A stretch of DNA of 5,991 bases, taken from positions 1-5,991 of the forward strand of contig JACDBJ010000194.1 of NCBI GenBank assembly GCA_013695005.1, in the 5' to 3' direction. The notes beneath the pieces were generated by a model that made no database searches, was not told where the DNA came from, and worked only from the letters and a program-made list of their open reading frames with translations. The DNA comes from Pseudonocardiales bacterium. GTDB lineage: Bacteria > Actinomycetota > Actinomycetes > Mycobacteriales > Pseudonocardiaceae. A program made the position numbers and the translations under genes. The stretch's first letter is position 1. Every line of letters begins with the position of its first letter. This document shows positions 1-5,615 of the stretch, one piece after another.

Positions 1-884
1 ACGACCACCGGCTGCGGGACGGTCTGCACGCGGACGTCGCTGCCGAGGCCGGCGAGCGCCGCCATCACCGCCGGGTCCGCGCGCGGCAGCGCGATCGGGA
101 TCTCTCCCGTACGCAGGCCGTTGGCCAGGCCGGCGGCGTCGGTGCGGCGCAGCACCAGCCGGTCCAGCCCGGCCGGGGTGTCCCAGTAGGCGTCGTTGCG
201 GGCGAGCACGATCTCGCCGCGGTCGCGGTCGACGTCCTGCACCCGGAACGGTCCGCCGGAGACCGGGATGCCGTTGGTGAGCGCGCCGGTCCACGACCCG
301 GGGGCGTCCTTGAGCAGGTGCGCCGGCAGCAGGTTGGAGAACAGCTGCTGCCACGCCGGGTAGGGCTCGGCGAACACCACGTCGACGGCCTTGCCGCCGG
401 CCCGCGAGCGGACCTCGGTGATCAGCCGGTACCCGGCGGGATCGGCGACACCGGGCTCGCGGCGCATCTGTTCGGCGAGGTAGACGAAGTCCTCGGCGGC
501 GATCGGGGCGTTGTTGGACCAGGCCGCCTTGAGGTTCAGCTCGTAGGTGACGGTGAAGGGCTGCTCAGAGACGACCTGGGCGCTGTTGGCGATCGTCCGG
601 TCCAGCTGCAGCGTGCCATCGGTCGCCGGCCGAAAGACCGACGGCAGCACCAGCGTGGCCAGCGCGGCGGTCGTCGGTGAGACGTGCGCGAGCAGGTGTG
701 GGTTGAAGCCGTTGGTCAGCTCGTCCATCCCGACGACGAGCTGGTTGACCAGCCGCTGGGGCACCGACGTCGGCGCCGCGACGATGGGCGCGGGCGGTGG
801 GCTGCAGCCGGTGGCGGCCAGAACCACGCCGACGACCACAGCAACGACACGGACGACCCAGGTTCCGGCCGTGGTCCGGCCCAC
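1..884 (-). CDS. lpqW: LpqW-like lipoprotein, family 5 solute-binding fold (3' end cut by window)
   Basis: The frame is open from 923 to the left edge, so the C-terminal part is missing. I chose GTG at 884-882 because a near-perfect Shine-Dalgarno (AGGAGGT, complement of 891-897) lies 6 bases upstream. ATG at 923-921 has GGAGG touching the start codon, which is too close. From the GTG the protein has a hydrophobic signal segment (VVRVVAVVVGVVLAATG) ending at a lipobox-like ATGC with Cys27 as the probable lipidated residue. Alanine at -3 is less common than leucine. The mature part carries landmarks of the oligopeptide-binding family (SBP_bac_5): GFNPHLL, FTVTYEL, WSNNAPIAAEDFVY, FAEPYPAWQQLF and LPAHLLKD. 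From memory these match mycobacterial LpqW closely, and LpqW also lies next to typA there. LpqW is known to govern the branch between phosphatidylinositol mannosides and lipoarabinomannan rather than to import peptides. Family is secure; LpqW orthology is likely but not proven, and a true peptide-binding lipoprotein is the alternative. Confidence 0.82.
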   Translation of the reverse strand, partial: MGRTTAGTWVVRVVAVVVGVVLAATGCSPPPAPIVAAPTSVPQRLVNQLVVGMDELTNGFNPHLLAHVSPTTAALATLVLPSVFRPATDGTLQLDRTIANSAQVVSEQPFTVTYELNLKAAWSNNAPIAAEDFVYLAEQMRREPGVADPAGYRLITEVRSRAGGKAVDVVFAEPYPAWQQLFSNLLPAHLLKDAPGSWTGALTNGIPVSGGPFRVQDVDRDRGEIVLARNDAYWDTPAGLDRLVLRRTDAAGLANGLRTGEIPIALPRADPAVMAALAGLGSDVRVQTVPQPVV

Positions 885-890
885 CCGCCG

Positions 891-897
891 ACCTCCT
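891..897 (-). promoter_or_regulatory. Shine-Dalgarno deciding the lpqW start
   Basis: The plus strand reads acctcct, so the transcript reads AGGAGGU, ending 6 bases before the GTG at 884. It lies inside the extra 13 codons that an ATG start at 923 would add. It is the main reason for preferring the shorter signal peptide of 26 residues over the 39-residue version. No other comparable site precedes the gene at usable spacing. Confidence 0.6.
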
Positions 898-1078
898 CGC
901 CGCCCCACGCTATGGGTGGACATCCTCCCACCGCGGTGTGCGGCCGGCGTCAGCGGGCAGCGCGGGACGGGCGGAGGGGCTGCCGTTCCTCTAACGCTCA
1001 TCGGCCTCGATCAGCGGAGCTTCCACCAGCATTCGGCCGGGAGATGTGCACGCACTGCCCTTCATGGTGCGGCACGAA

Positions 1079-1894
1079 CTAGGACGGCGACCAACGGTCC
1101 TTATGGGCTCGCGCTTCGTACAGGAGGATCGACGCCGAGACGGACACGTTCAGCGAGTCCGCCGTGCCGAGCATCGGCACGCCGACTCGGCTGAAGCCGT
1201 GGTCGTACCACGGCTTGGAGATCCCGTACCGCTCGCTGCCGACGACGATCGCTGTTCGTCCGACGTAGTCGAGGTTGCGGTAGTTCTTGCTGTCGTCGGT
1301 GTCGGCGAGGTAGACGGCGAAACGGTTGCGCTTGAGCCAAGAGATGGCGTCGGCAGTGTCCTCGAACTCGACGTGCGGCACCGACAGGCTCATGCCCTGG
1401 CTTCCTCTGAAGACCTTCGGGTGGCTCATCCGGGTCCGCCGATTGGTCATGACCAGCAGGTCGGCTTTCGCGGCGTCAAGCGTGCGGATCAGCGTTCCGA
1501 GGTTGCCGGGGATCTCGATGCCATCGGTGACCAGCACCAGGGCGGAGTCGCCCAGGTCGATCTGCTCGGGGTACCACTTCGGCATCTCGGCCAGCACGAG
1601 GAGGCCGTCTGGCTCGCCGCGCTCTGACATGCGCTCCAGGGTCTTGGCCGAGACTTCGAACGAGCGGCGGGCACGGGTGAACAGTTCCTCCGCCCGTCCC
1701 TTCGCGTCTTCGGATCGCACCAGTTCGGGGCAGTAGAAGAACTTGTCTACGCGCAAACCCAGGTCCAACACGAGCTTGACGGCCCACAGCCCGTCGGCGA
1801 CCACCAGATCGAAGCGGTTAGGAGCGGTGTTGCGCTGGATCGCGAGCACGTCCTTGACCGCCGGGTGCCCGATACCGATCTGCTGCAGCTCCAC
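1079..1894 (-). CDS. SpoU/TrmH-family RNA 2'-O-ribose methyltransferase (SPOUT fold)
   Basis: The 271-residue protein transfers a methyl group from S-adenosylmethionine to a ribose 2'-OH in rRNA or tRNA. All three SpoU motifs are present in order: motif 1 around residues 123-138 (DGIEIPGNLGTLIRT, with Asn131 and the catalytic-type Arg137), motif 2 around 218-224 (VGSERYG, with Glu221) and motif 3 around 238-254 (VPMLGTADSLNVSVS, with Asn249). These form the trefoil-knot cofactor site of dimeric SPOUT enzymes. The N-terminal ~110 residues are a substrate-binding domain, so length and layout fit the thiostrepton/nosiheptide-resistance (Tsr, 23S A1067) and AviRb group as well as housekeeping TrmH/RlmB enzymes. 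The exact target cannot be read from sequence. The start is GTG (complement of 1892-1894), 30 bases after the typA stop, with no clear Shine-Dalgarno, so translation may be coupled to typA. In 60-base blocks I counted by hand, G+C is 62-67% here against 73-78% in typA, which suggests acquisition. Confidence 0.88.
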   Translation of the reverse strand: MELQQIGIGHPAVKDVLAIQRNTAPNRFDLVVADGLWAVKLVLDLGLRVDKFFYCPELVRSEDAKGRAEELFTRARRSFEVSAKTLERMSERGEPDGLLVLAEMPKWYPEQIDLGDSALVLVTDGIEIPGNLGTLIRTLDAAKADLLVMTNRRTRMSHPKVFRGSQGMSLSVPHVEFEDTADAISWLKRNRFAVYLADTDDSKNYRNLDYVGRTAIVVGSERYGISKPWYDHGFSRVGVPMLGTADSLNVSVSASILLYEARAHKDRWSPS

Positions 1895-1924
1895 GGCGAT
1901 CAGGCTACCCAGCCGGCTGGCTTG

Positions 1925-3853
1925 TCAGCGGCCGGCGCGGGCCCGAGCCGTCACCCTGGCCCTGGTAGACGCGTCGAGCTCGACCTTGCGCACCCGGACC
2001 ACACCGGGAGTGACCTCGACGCACTCGTCGGTCGAGCAGAACTCCAGCGCCTGCTCCAGGTTGAGCAGCCGCGGCGGGGTGACTTTCTCGAACTCGTCGC
2101 TGCTCGACGAGCGGATGTTGGTCAGCTTCTTCTCGCGGGTGATGTTGATGTCCAGGTCGTCGCCGCGGGTGCTCTCGCCGACGACCATGCCGGCGTAGAC
2201 CACCGTGCCCGGCGCGACGAACAGCTCGCCGCGGTCGGCGAGCTGCAACGAGGCGTACGCGGTGACCGGGCCGGTCCGGTCGGCCACCAGCGAGCCGGTG
2301 CGCCGGGTGCGCAGCTCGCCCACCCACGGGCGGTAGCCGTCGAAGACATGGTGCGCGATCCCCGAACCTCGAGTCACGGTGAGGAACTCGGTGCGGAAGC
2401 CGATCAGCCCGCGGCTCGCCACCCGGTAGTCCAGCCGGACGCGGTGCTCGCCGTGCACCATCTGGTCGAGCTCGCCCTTGCGCACCGCCAGCAGCTGGGT
2501 GATCGCGCCGAGGTAGGAGGTGGGCACGTCGATGGCCAGCCGCTCGAACGGCTCGTGCACCACGCCGTCGACCACGCGGGTGACGACCTCGGGCTTGCCG
2601 ACGGTGAGCTCGAAGCCCTCCCGGCGCATGGTCTCGACCAGCACGGCCAGCGCGAGCTCGCCGCGACCTTGGACCTCCCACGCGTCGGGGCGCTCGGTGG
2701 GCAGCACCCGGATGCTGACGTTGCCGACCAGCTCGGCCTCGAGCCGGCCCTTGACCTGGCGGGCGGTCAGCTTGGTGCCGGCGTGCTCCTCTCGGCCGGC
2801 CAGCGGGGACGTGTTGATCCCGATGGTGACCGCGATCGCCGGCTCGTCGACCTCGATGCGGGGCAGCGGGCGGGAGTCGTCCGGGTCGGCGAGGGTGTCG
2901 CCGATCATCAGGTCGGGGATGCCGGCCACCGCGACGAGGTCGCCTGCCTCGGCCGCCTCGGTGGGCACGCGGTGCAGCGCCTCGGTGCGCAGCAGCTCAG
3001 TGATCTTGACGCGCGCGATCGTGCCGTCGGCGCGGCACCAGGCCACCTGCTGGCCCCGGCGCAGCCGCCCGGCGCGGACCCGGCACAGCCCGATGCGGCC
3101 GAGGTAGCTGGTGGCGTCGAGGTTGGTGACGTGCGCCTGCAGCGGCGCGTCGACATCGTCGGACGGGGCGGGGACGGTCGCGGCCAGCGTGTCGAACAGC
3201 GCCTCAAGGCCCGGCTCGTCGGGTGCGGTGCCGTCCACCGGGCGGATTCGCGAGGCCCGGCCGAAGCGGGCGCTGCAATAGACGACCGGAAGGTCGAGCA
3301 GCTGCTGGGTGGCGCTCTCGCCGAGCTGCATCTCGTCGGCCAGCTCGAGCAGCAGCTCAAGCGACTCGTCGACCACCTCGGCGCTGCGGGCGTCCGGGCG
3401 GTCGGTCTTGTTGACCACGAGCACCACTGGCAGCTGCGCGGACAGGGCCTTGCGCAGCACGAACCTGGTCTGCGGCAGCGGGCCCTCGCTGGCGTCGACC
3501 AGCAGCAGCACGCCGTCCACCATCGACAGCCCGCGCTCCACCTCGCCGCCGAAGTCGGCGTGGCCCGGGGTGTCGACGACGTTGACGGTGAGCCCGTTCC
3601 AGTTCACGACTGTGTGCTTGGCCAGGATCGTGATGCCCTTCTCGCGCTCCAGGTCGCCGGAGTCCAGCACCCGGTCGACGAGCTCTACCCGGCTGCCGAA
3701 CGCCCCGGAGGCGCGCAGCATCGCGTCGACCAGGGTGGTCTTGCCGTGGTCGACGTGCGCGATGATCGCCACATTTCGCAGGTCAGGGCGCATGCCGGGG
3801 CGGGGCTCTGCGCTCGCTTCGTCGCGCAGGCCGGTCGGGGCAGGGGTGAGCAC
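1925..3853 (-). CDS. typA: Translational GTPase TypA/BipA
   Basis: TypA/BipA is a ribosome-associated GTPase of the EF-G/LepA group, implicated in stress responses and 50S assembly. At 642 residues this copy is complete. The G motifs are all present: G1 AHVDHGKTT (32-40), G2 REKGITI (70-76), G3 DTPGH (94-98), G4 NKTD (148-151) and a G5-like YCSA near 193. After them come the translation-factor beta-barrel domain and the C-terminal region special to TypA. The GTG start at 3853 is preceded by GGAG with an 8-base spacer. An internal ATG at 3793 (residue 21, MRPDLRNVAIIAHVDHGK) matches where most family members begin but has no Shine-Dalgarno, so a 20-residue Pro/Ala-rich extension appears to be translated here. 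The stop TGA is at 1927-1925, and the methyltransferase gene follows 30 bases later, probably in one transcript. An iron-box-like site lies upstream. Confidence 0.96.
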   Translation of the reverse strand: MLTPAPTGLRDEASAEPRPGMRPDLRNVAIIAHVDHGKTTLVDAMLRASGAFGSRVELVDRVLDSGDLEREKGITILAKHTVVNWNGLTVNVVDTPGHADFGGEVERGLSMVDGVLLLVDASEGPLPQTRFVLRKALSAQLPVVLVVNKTDRPDARSAEVVDESLELLLELADEMQLGESATQQLLDLPVVYCSARFGRASRIRPVDGTAPDEPGLEALFDTLAATVPAPSDDVDAPLQAHVTNLDATSYLGRIGLCRVRAGRLRRGQQVAWCRADGTIARVKITELLRTEALHRVPTEAAEAGDLVAVAGIPDLMIGDTLADPDDSRPLPRIEVDEPAIAVTIGINTSPLAGREEHAGTKLTARQVKGRLEAELVGNVSIRVLPTERPDAWEVQGRGELALAVLVETMRREGFELTVGKPEVVTRVVDGVVHEPFERLAIDVPTSYLGAITQLLAVRKGELDQMVHGEHRVRLDYRVASRGLIGFRTEFLTVTRGSGIAHHVFDGYRPWVGELRTRRTGSLVADRTGPVTAYASLQLADRGELFVAPGTVVYAGMVVGESTRGDDLDINITREKKLTNIRSSSSDEFEKVTPPRLLNLEQALEFCSTDECVEVTPGVVRVRKVELDASTRARVTARARAGR

Positions 3854-3861
3854 GCAGGAAT

Positions 3862-3865
3862 CTCC
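3862..3865 (-). promoter_or_regulatory. Shine-Dalgarno supporting the upstream GTG start of typA
   Basis: The transcript reads CGGAGA around this point, and its GGAG core ends 8 bases before GTG 3853. The competing ATG at 3793 is preceded only by a C-rich stretch. This favours the longer TypA, although a 4-base core is modest evidence. Confidence 0.45.
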
Positions 3866-3875
3866 GAAAAGTCGT

Positions 3876-3901
3876 GGGGGCGGTGATTCCAGAATACCCC
3901 C
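3876..3901 (-). other. Possible 5' leader hairpin before typA
   Basis: GGGGG and CCCCC blocks at the two ends of this stretch can pair across 16 bases. Inside them sits a small self-complementary ATTCTGGAAT. The structure ends about 10 bases upstream of the typA Shine-Dalgarno, so it could affect initiation if transcription begins upstream of 3901. The stem is short and simple and may be chance. The same bases include TATTCT (complement of 3891-3896), which could instead be a -10 element. Confidence 0.2.
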
Positions 3902-3928
3902 GTCCGGAGTATCGATCCGAATCGGTCG

Positions 3929-3947
3929 ACAGCTTAGCCTGCCCTAA
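3929..3947 (-). promoter_or_regulatory. Candidate DtxR/IdeR iron box
   Basis: Read on the minus strand, the 19 bases are TTAGGGCAGGCTAAGCTGT. The known IdeR/DtxR consensus is TTAGGTTAGGCTAACCTAA, and I count 14 of 19 identical positions, with the left half and centre strongest. A TAAGCT hexamer that could be a -10 for typA (complement of 3931-3936) lies inside the box, as does TAGCCT (3935-3940) that could be a -10 for the plus-strand ATG at 3950. Either layout would suit repression by an iron-loaded regulator. This AT-containing motif stands out in a very GC-rich background. No regulator gene is in the window, and binding is an inference. Confidence 0.42.
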
Positions 3948-3949
3948 CG

Positions 3950-4090
3950 ATGGCAAAGCCCAAGAAAGAAGTGCTGCCATTCTGCGCCGCTGCGGTGCAG
4001 CAACTGCCCGGTGGTCGCCATGCGCAAGCAGGAGCTCAAGGCGTTCGGCGTGCACGGCAAGGCCCTCAGACGCGCCGTCGCGACGCCCGC
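3950..4090 (+). pseudogene. Short frameshifted coding remnant, unrecognised
   Basis: ATG at 3950 opens a 52-codon frame (stop 4106-4108) beginning MAKPKKEVLPFC. After about codon 10 its codon use stops looking like coding DNA. Skipping one base near 3977 moves into another plus frame that reads RCSNCPVVAMRKQELKAF and onward, with almost every codon from about 3980 to 4085 ending in G or C, as real genes of this genome do. That frame then runs into sequence antisense to the Nudix gene, so no natural end is visible. This pattern suggests the 5' end of a gene with a CxxC pair (possibly metal-binding), broken by a frameshift and truncated. There is no Shine-Dalgarno before the ATG; a leaderless start from TAGCCT at 3935-3940 is possible. 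I do not recognise the product. A chance open frame is the alternative. Confidence 0.27.
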
Positions 4091-4099
4091 GCGACCCAG

Positions 4100-4999
4100 T
4101 CAGCGTGATCGCAGCAGCTCGCTGAGCTCCGGGAGCACGGCCCGGTCGGCCGGTAGCCAGTCCAGGGTTCTTAGCTCGGTGGCGCGCACCCAGCGCAGCT
4201 CGGCGTGCTCGATCGCGCGCGGCTCCCCCGCCGGGAGCGTCGCGGCGTAGATCCGCAGTAGTCGTCGCCGCCCGAGCGGTAGGTCAGGGCCCACCTGGTC
4301 GCCCACAATGATCGTGACGGCCAGCTCCTCCAGGCACTCCCGCGCCAGCGCGTCGGCCTCGGGCTCCCCCGGCTCCACCTGCCCACCGGGCAGCTCCCAC
4401 CGGCCGGCCAGGTCGGCGGGCCGCGACCGCCTCGCGACGAGCAGCCGCCCGTCGCGGACGACGGCCGCACCCACCACGATGTCGGCGCCGGCCAGCTCGG
4501 CCGCGCGGCTGATCAGCAACGAACGGTGTACAGCCAGCAGCCGTAGCACCAGCCGCCGGGCGACCGCCACGTCCAGCACCCGACCCAACGCGCCCCACGG
4601 CGCCCGCCACCGGATCTCGTCGAGCACCAGCGCACCGGCCGGTGTCTCCGAGAGGATCGTGCTGAGCTCCAGCTCGGGCAGCCCGCCGCTGACCAGCCGC
4701 GACGCCCACCCGGCCGCGTCGGCGTGCGTCACGGTGGTCACCAGCGGCAGCCGCAGGCCAGGCAGCAGCCGCACACGTAAACGCACGTGGTCACCGATGG
4801 TCAGGAACGGCTGTGGCACGTCGGCCGAGTGGCCGCAGCGGCGCATCGACTCGGTCAGCAGCGCGGCTTCGCGCAGCAGGCCGGCCACGGTGCAGGTCGG
4901 CGCGTCGATGATCGCGGTGACACGCAGCACGGGCACGAGCGGGCATGGTTGCAGAAGCTGCGGCGCCTCAGAGCCCGAGGGCAAGTCGAAGCGCGTCAT
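4100..4999 (-). CDS. SRPBCC-like domain fused to Nudix hydrolase (MutT2-like)
   Basis: The C-terminal half is a Nudix hydrolase, a family that cleaves a nucleoside diphosphate linked to another group, with MutT types removing oxidised or surplus NTPs. Numbered from ATG 4999 (299 residues), the Nudix box starts at Gly206 and keeps the spacing Gx5Ex7REUxEE: Glu212, Arg220-Glu221, Glu224-Glu225. Ala replaces the usual last glycine. The flanking RWELPGG and GAAVVRDGRLLVARR are typical of MutT. Residues of about 25-165 look like an SRPBCC/START-type hydrophobic-pocket domain: RVTAIIDAP opening strand and helix, a run of beta strands, and a long closing helix (VAVARRLVLRLLAVHRSLL). Mycobacterial MutT2 is about half this length, so the N-terminal domain is extra. 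The start is uncertain: GTG 5032, ATG 4999, or GTG 4936/4930 just before the domain, none with a good Shine-Dalgarno. With ATG 4999 the gene overlaps the toxin gene by 32 bases. Nudix assignment is firm; SRPBCC rests on pattern only. Confidence 0.85.
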   Translation of the reverse strand: MTRFDLPSGSEAPQLLQPCPLVPVLRVTAIIDAPTCTVAGLLREAALLTESMRRCGHSADVPQPFLTIGDHVRLRVRLLPGLRLPLVTTVTHADAAGWASRLVSGGLPELELSTILSETPAGALVLDEIRWRAPWGALGRVLDVAVARRLVLRLLAVHRSLLISRAAELAGADIVVGAAVVRDGRLLVARRSRPADLAGRWELPGGQVEPGEPEADALARECLEELAVTIIVGDQVGPDLPLGRRRLLRIYAATLPAGEPRAIEHAELRWVRATELRTLDWLPADRAVLPELSELLRSR

Positions 5000-5285
5000 C
5001 GACCGCCCGCATGGTGGCCGGCGGGAGGGCACCGGCAGCAGTGTCGACCTCGTCGATGGCGATCACGTATGGGTCGTCACAGAGCACAGATCCGACGAAA
5101 GGCTGATCGGCCGCGGACAGCCGGACCACCGTCGGCAGTTCGACTGCGTGCGCGGTCGTAGTCACCCGCACGGCGACAAGGTCGCCCTTTCGCGACCCGT
5201 TGCGCTGATTGTTCGATACCACAAGCCACGGTTTCCGTCCGTAGCCGAGGTCGGCATAGATCACCTGTCCGCGCAGGTAGGCCAC
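4968..5285 (-). CDS. mazF: PemK/MazF-family endoribonuclease toxin
   Basis: MazF toxins cut single-stranded mRNA (some cut rRNA or tRNA) at short sequences and stop growth until neutralised by the antitoxin. The 105-residue protein has the family pattern: LRGQVIYADLG near the N-terminus, GRKPWLVVSNN (residues 16-26) with the Arg17 expected for catalysis, VRVTTTAHAVELPT (39-52) with the conserved threonine region, then YVIAIDEVDTAAGALPPATMRAVDDAL near the C-terminus, where the family usually has a basic/hydrophobic strand and an 'l....m..v..al' helix. I chose GTG 5285 because GGGAG (complement of 5293-5297) lies 7 bases upstream; a TTG at 5309 would add eight residues with no good ribosome site. 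Only 4 bases separate it from the antitoxin stop, the classic antitoxin-first order. Its 3' end overlaps the Nudix gene. The RNA target cannot be predicted from sequence. Confidence 0.9.
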   Translation of the reverse strand: MAYLRGQVIYADLGYGRKPWLVVSNNQRNGSRKGDLVAVRVTTTAHAVELPTVVRLSAADQPFVGSVLCDDPYVIAIDEVDTAAGALPPATMRAVDDALRLALGL

Positions 5286-5289
5286 CGAA

Positions 5290-5541
5290 TCACTCCCAGC
5301 GCGCGTCAAAGGCTGCGGCCCGGCGGCGCCGCAGCTCCGGCGGTGGCGCGTCGATGTCGGGCTCGGCGTAGAACTCGTCGTAGGCGGACAGGAGTGCGTC
5401 GGATCGCGCCGCGTCGTGACCGCGTTGCAGCCAACGTGACAGCACGCTGGCGCGGCTGGCGTGCTCGCGCTCCGCCTGCTCGGCCGCTGCCCGAGCTAGC
5501 TGCACCGGAACGTTCACCGTGGTACGCACGTGGTCCGACAT
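5290..5541 (-). CDS. Ribbon-helix-helix antitoxin (MazE-like partner)
   Basis: This 83-residue protein starts with RTTVNVPVQLARAAAEQAE, a beta strand followed by a helix. A second helix, SRASVLSRWLQRG (residues 29-41), completes a ribbon-helix-helix DNA-binding domain like those of CopG/MetJ-type antitoxins. The remainder (about 45-83) contains acidic and aromatic residues (YDEFYAEPDID) and ends FDARWE. Such flexible tails usually wrap the MazF dimer and block its active site. It lies directly upstream of the toxin, and its stop codon falls between the toxin's Shine-Dalgarno and start, so the two are translationally coupled. I chose ATG 5541 over ATG 5553 because residue 5 onward is the conserved domain and TATGCT 7 bases upstream could give a leaderless transcript. 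Autoregulation of the pair is expected for the family. Sequence identity with any named MazE cannot be judged here. Confidence 0.83.
   Translation of the reverse strand: MSDHVRTTVNVPVQLARAAAEQAEREHASRASVLSRWLQRGHDAARSDALLSAYDEFYAEPDIDAPPPELRRRRAAAFDARWE
5293..5297 (-). promoter_or_regulatory. Shine-Dalgarno of the toxin, at the antitoxin 3' end
   Basis: The transcript reads GGGAG, followed after 7 bases by the toxin GTG at 5285. The UGA stop of the antitoxin lies immediately after the GGGAG. A ribosome finishing the antitoxin is therefore placed exactly where it can begin the toxin. This fixes the toxin start and keeps the toxin's synthesis tied to that of its inhibitor. Confidence 0.65.
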
Positions 5542-5548
5542 GCCAACC

Positions 5549-5578
5549 AGCATAACTCGTGCATCGGTTTTCGGTGCA
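5549..5578 (-). promoter_or_regulatory. Candidate promoter and operator of the toxin-antitoxin pair
   Basis: On the minus strand TATGCT (complement of 5549-5554) fits an actinobacterial -10 hexamer (TANNNT). It ends 7 bases before the antitoxin ATG at 5541, the spacing expected for leaderless transcription, and no Shine-Dalgarno precedes that ATG. Just upstream, 5560-5578 is an imperfect palindrome: arms TGCACCG and CGATGCA around an AAAAC centre, one mismatch. It covers the expected -35 position (TGCACC, a weak match). A ribbon-helix-helix dimer binding here would shut the operon off, as is usual for antitoxins of this class. The -35 weakness and the short palindrome keep this tentative. Confidence 0.4.
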
Positions 5579-5615
5579 GACCACGCATCTCCACGTGCCG
5601 CGGCGGGTTCAGGGC

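Noticed and set aside
956..984. Inverted repeat GGCAGC/GCTGCC with a 17-base loop between the methyltransferase and the lipoprotein
   Set aside because: The stem is short, the loop is long and no T-run follows on the minus strand, so I do not call it a terminator.
1044..1082. A 12-residue cysteine-rich peptide frame, MCTHCPSWCGTN, preceded by GGGAG
   Set aside because: The GGGAG touches the ATG, the peptide is tiny, it overlaps the methyltransferase stop on the other strand, and three cysteines in GC-rich DNA can arise by chance.
318..1194. Overlapping plus-strand open frames over the lipoprotein gene
   Set aside because: They are antisense to a convincing lipoprotein reading frame and encode Arg/Gly/Pro-rich sequence only.
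1865..3886. A 673-codon open frame on the plus strand, antisense to typA
   Set aside because: It is a product of the high G+C of typA, which removes stop codons from the opposite strand. Its translation is low-complexity (rich in G, A, V, D, H, R) with no family motif, while typA has every GTPase motif.
3951..3956. TTGCCA on the minus strand as a -35 for typA paired with TAAGCT
   Set aside because: The spacer would be only 14 bases, too short for a normal sigma factor promoter.
4076..4085. Perfect 10-base palindrome CGTCGCGACG near the end of the Nudix gene
   Set aside because: Short GC palindromes are frequent at this composition; there is no loop or T-run for a terminator and no second copy to suggest a protein site.
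4308..5555. A 415-codon plus-strand open frame across the Nudix, toxin and antitoxin genes
   Set aside because: It runs antisense to three genes with clear domain motifs and translates to Ser/Arg/Pro-rich sequence without recognisable features.
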